A stretch of 6,460 bases of DNA, taken from an uncultured Verrucomicrobiota bacterium. GTDB lineage: Bacteria; Verrucomicrobiota; Kiritimatiellia; RFP12; UBA1067. A model generated the notes under the pieces. That model was not told the origin of the DNA. It ran no database searches and worked only from the letters and a program-made list of their open reading frames with translations. This document shows, piece by piece, positions 6,444 to 6,460 of this stretch. Location: NCBI GenBank assembly GCA_945947925.1, contig CAMEZU010000107.1, positions 1-6,460 of the forward strand, written 5' to 3'. Numbering within the stretch: position 1 is the first letter of the stretch; every line of letters starts with the position of its first letter. A program made the translations under genes and the position numbers.

Positions 6444-6452
6444 ATTATATCA
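6444..6452 (-). promoter_or_regulatory. Extended -10 promoter of the glycoside hydrolase gene
   Basis: On the minus strand this reads TGATATAAT, a perfect extended -10 (TGnTATAAT). Only 7 nt (AGGCGAT) separate it from the ATG at 6436. Transcription normally starts about 7 nt after the -10 box, so the RNA would begin at or next to the start codon, giving a leaderless mRNA. The -35 region lies mostly outside the window (only 8 bases remain upstream), so it cannot be judged. Confidence 0.6.
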
Positions 6453-6460
6453 TCTTTTAA

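Overview
The window reads as a single minus-strand stretch of a GC-rich bacterial chromosome (or metagenomic contig). The mix of genes points to the PVC group, most plausibly a Kiritimatiellota, Lentisphaerota or Verrucomicrobiota relative. It has a large secreted clan-A type glycoside hydrolase, a Hanks-type Ser/Thr kinase joined through one membrane helix to a formylglycine-enzyme-like (SUMF1/FGE) outer domain, and an ECF-like sigma factor in the same operon. This placement is inferred from gene content only; there is no phylogenetic marker here.

Layout in the direction of transcription (high to low coordinates). At 6436-3695 lies a 913-residue exported glycoside hydrolase, preceded at the window edge by an extended -10 promoter so close to the ATG that the mRNA is probably leaderless. 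Next, 23 nt after its stop, a 42-codon reading frame (3671-3543) holds the beginning of a second Hanks kinase: the glycine-rich loop LGRGGMGEV is present, but a stop comes before the ATP-binding lysine. Immediately behind that stop is another extended -10 promoter (3509-3501), again 6 nt from an ATG. It drives an 82-residue acidic small protein (3494-3246), which overlaps by ATGA a short HipA/CtkA-type kinase (3249-2383). After 45 nt come the full Hanks kinase-TM-FGE-like sensor (2337-637) and, by a second ATGA overlap with a strong Shine-Dalgarno, the ECF-like sigma factor (640-26).

How it may work together. The membrane kinase and sigma factor look like a transmembrane signalling pair: the outer domain senses, the cytoplasmic kinase acts, and the sigma factor changes transcription. 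The small protein and HipA-like kinase look like a self-contained two-gene module with its own promoter, of toxin/partner type but without a recognisable HipB DNA-binding protein. Its position directly behind a broken kinase N-terminus and directly in front of an intact kinase-sigma pair suggests it was placed into, or replaced, an older kinase locus. The glycoside hydrolase may simply be a neighbour, or a target of the signalling pair.

The points most worth attention are the kinase remnant at the module edge, the two look-alike leaderless promoters, the HipB-less small protein/HipA pair, and the FGE-like sensor that appears to have lost its catalytic cysteines.
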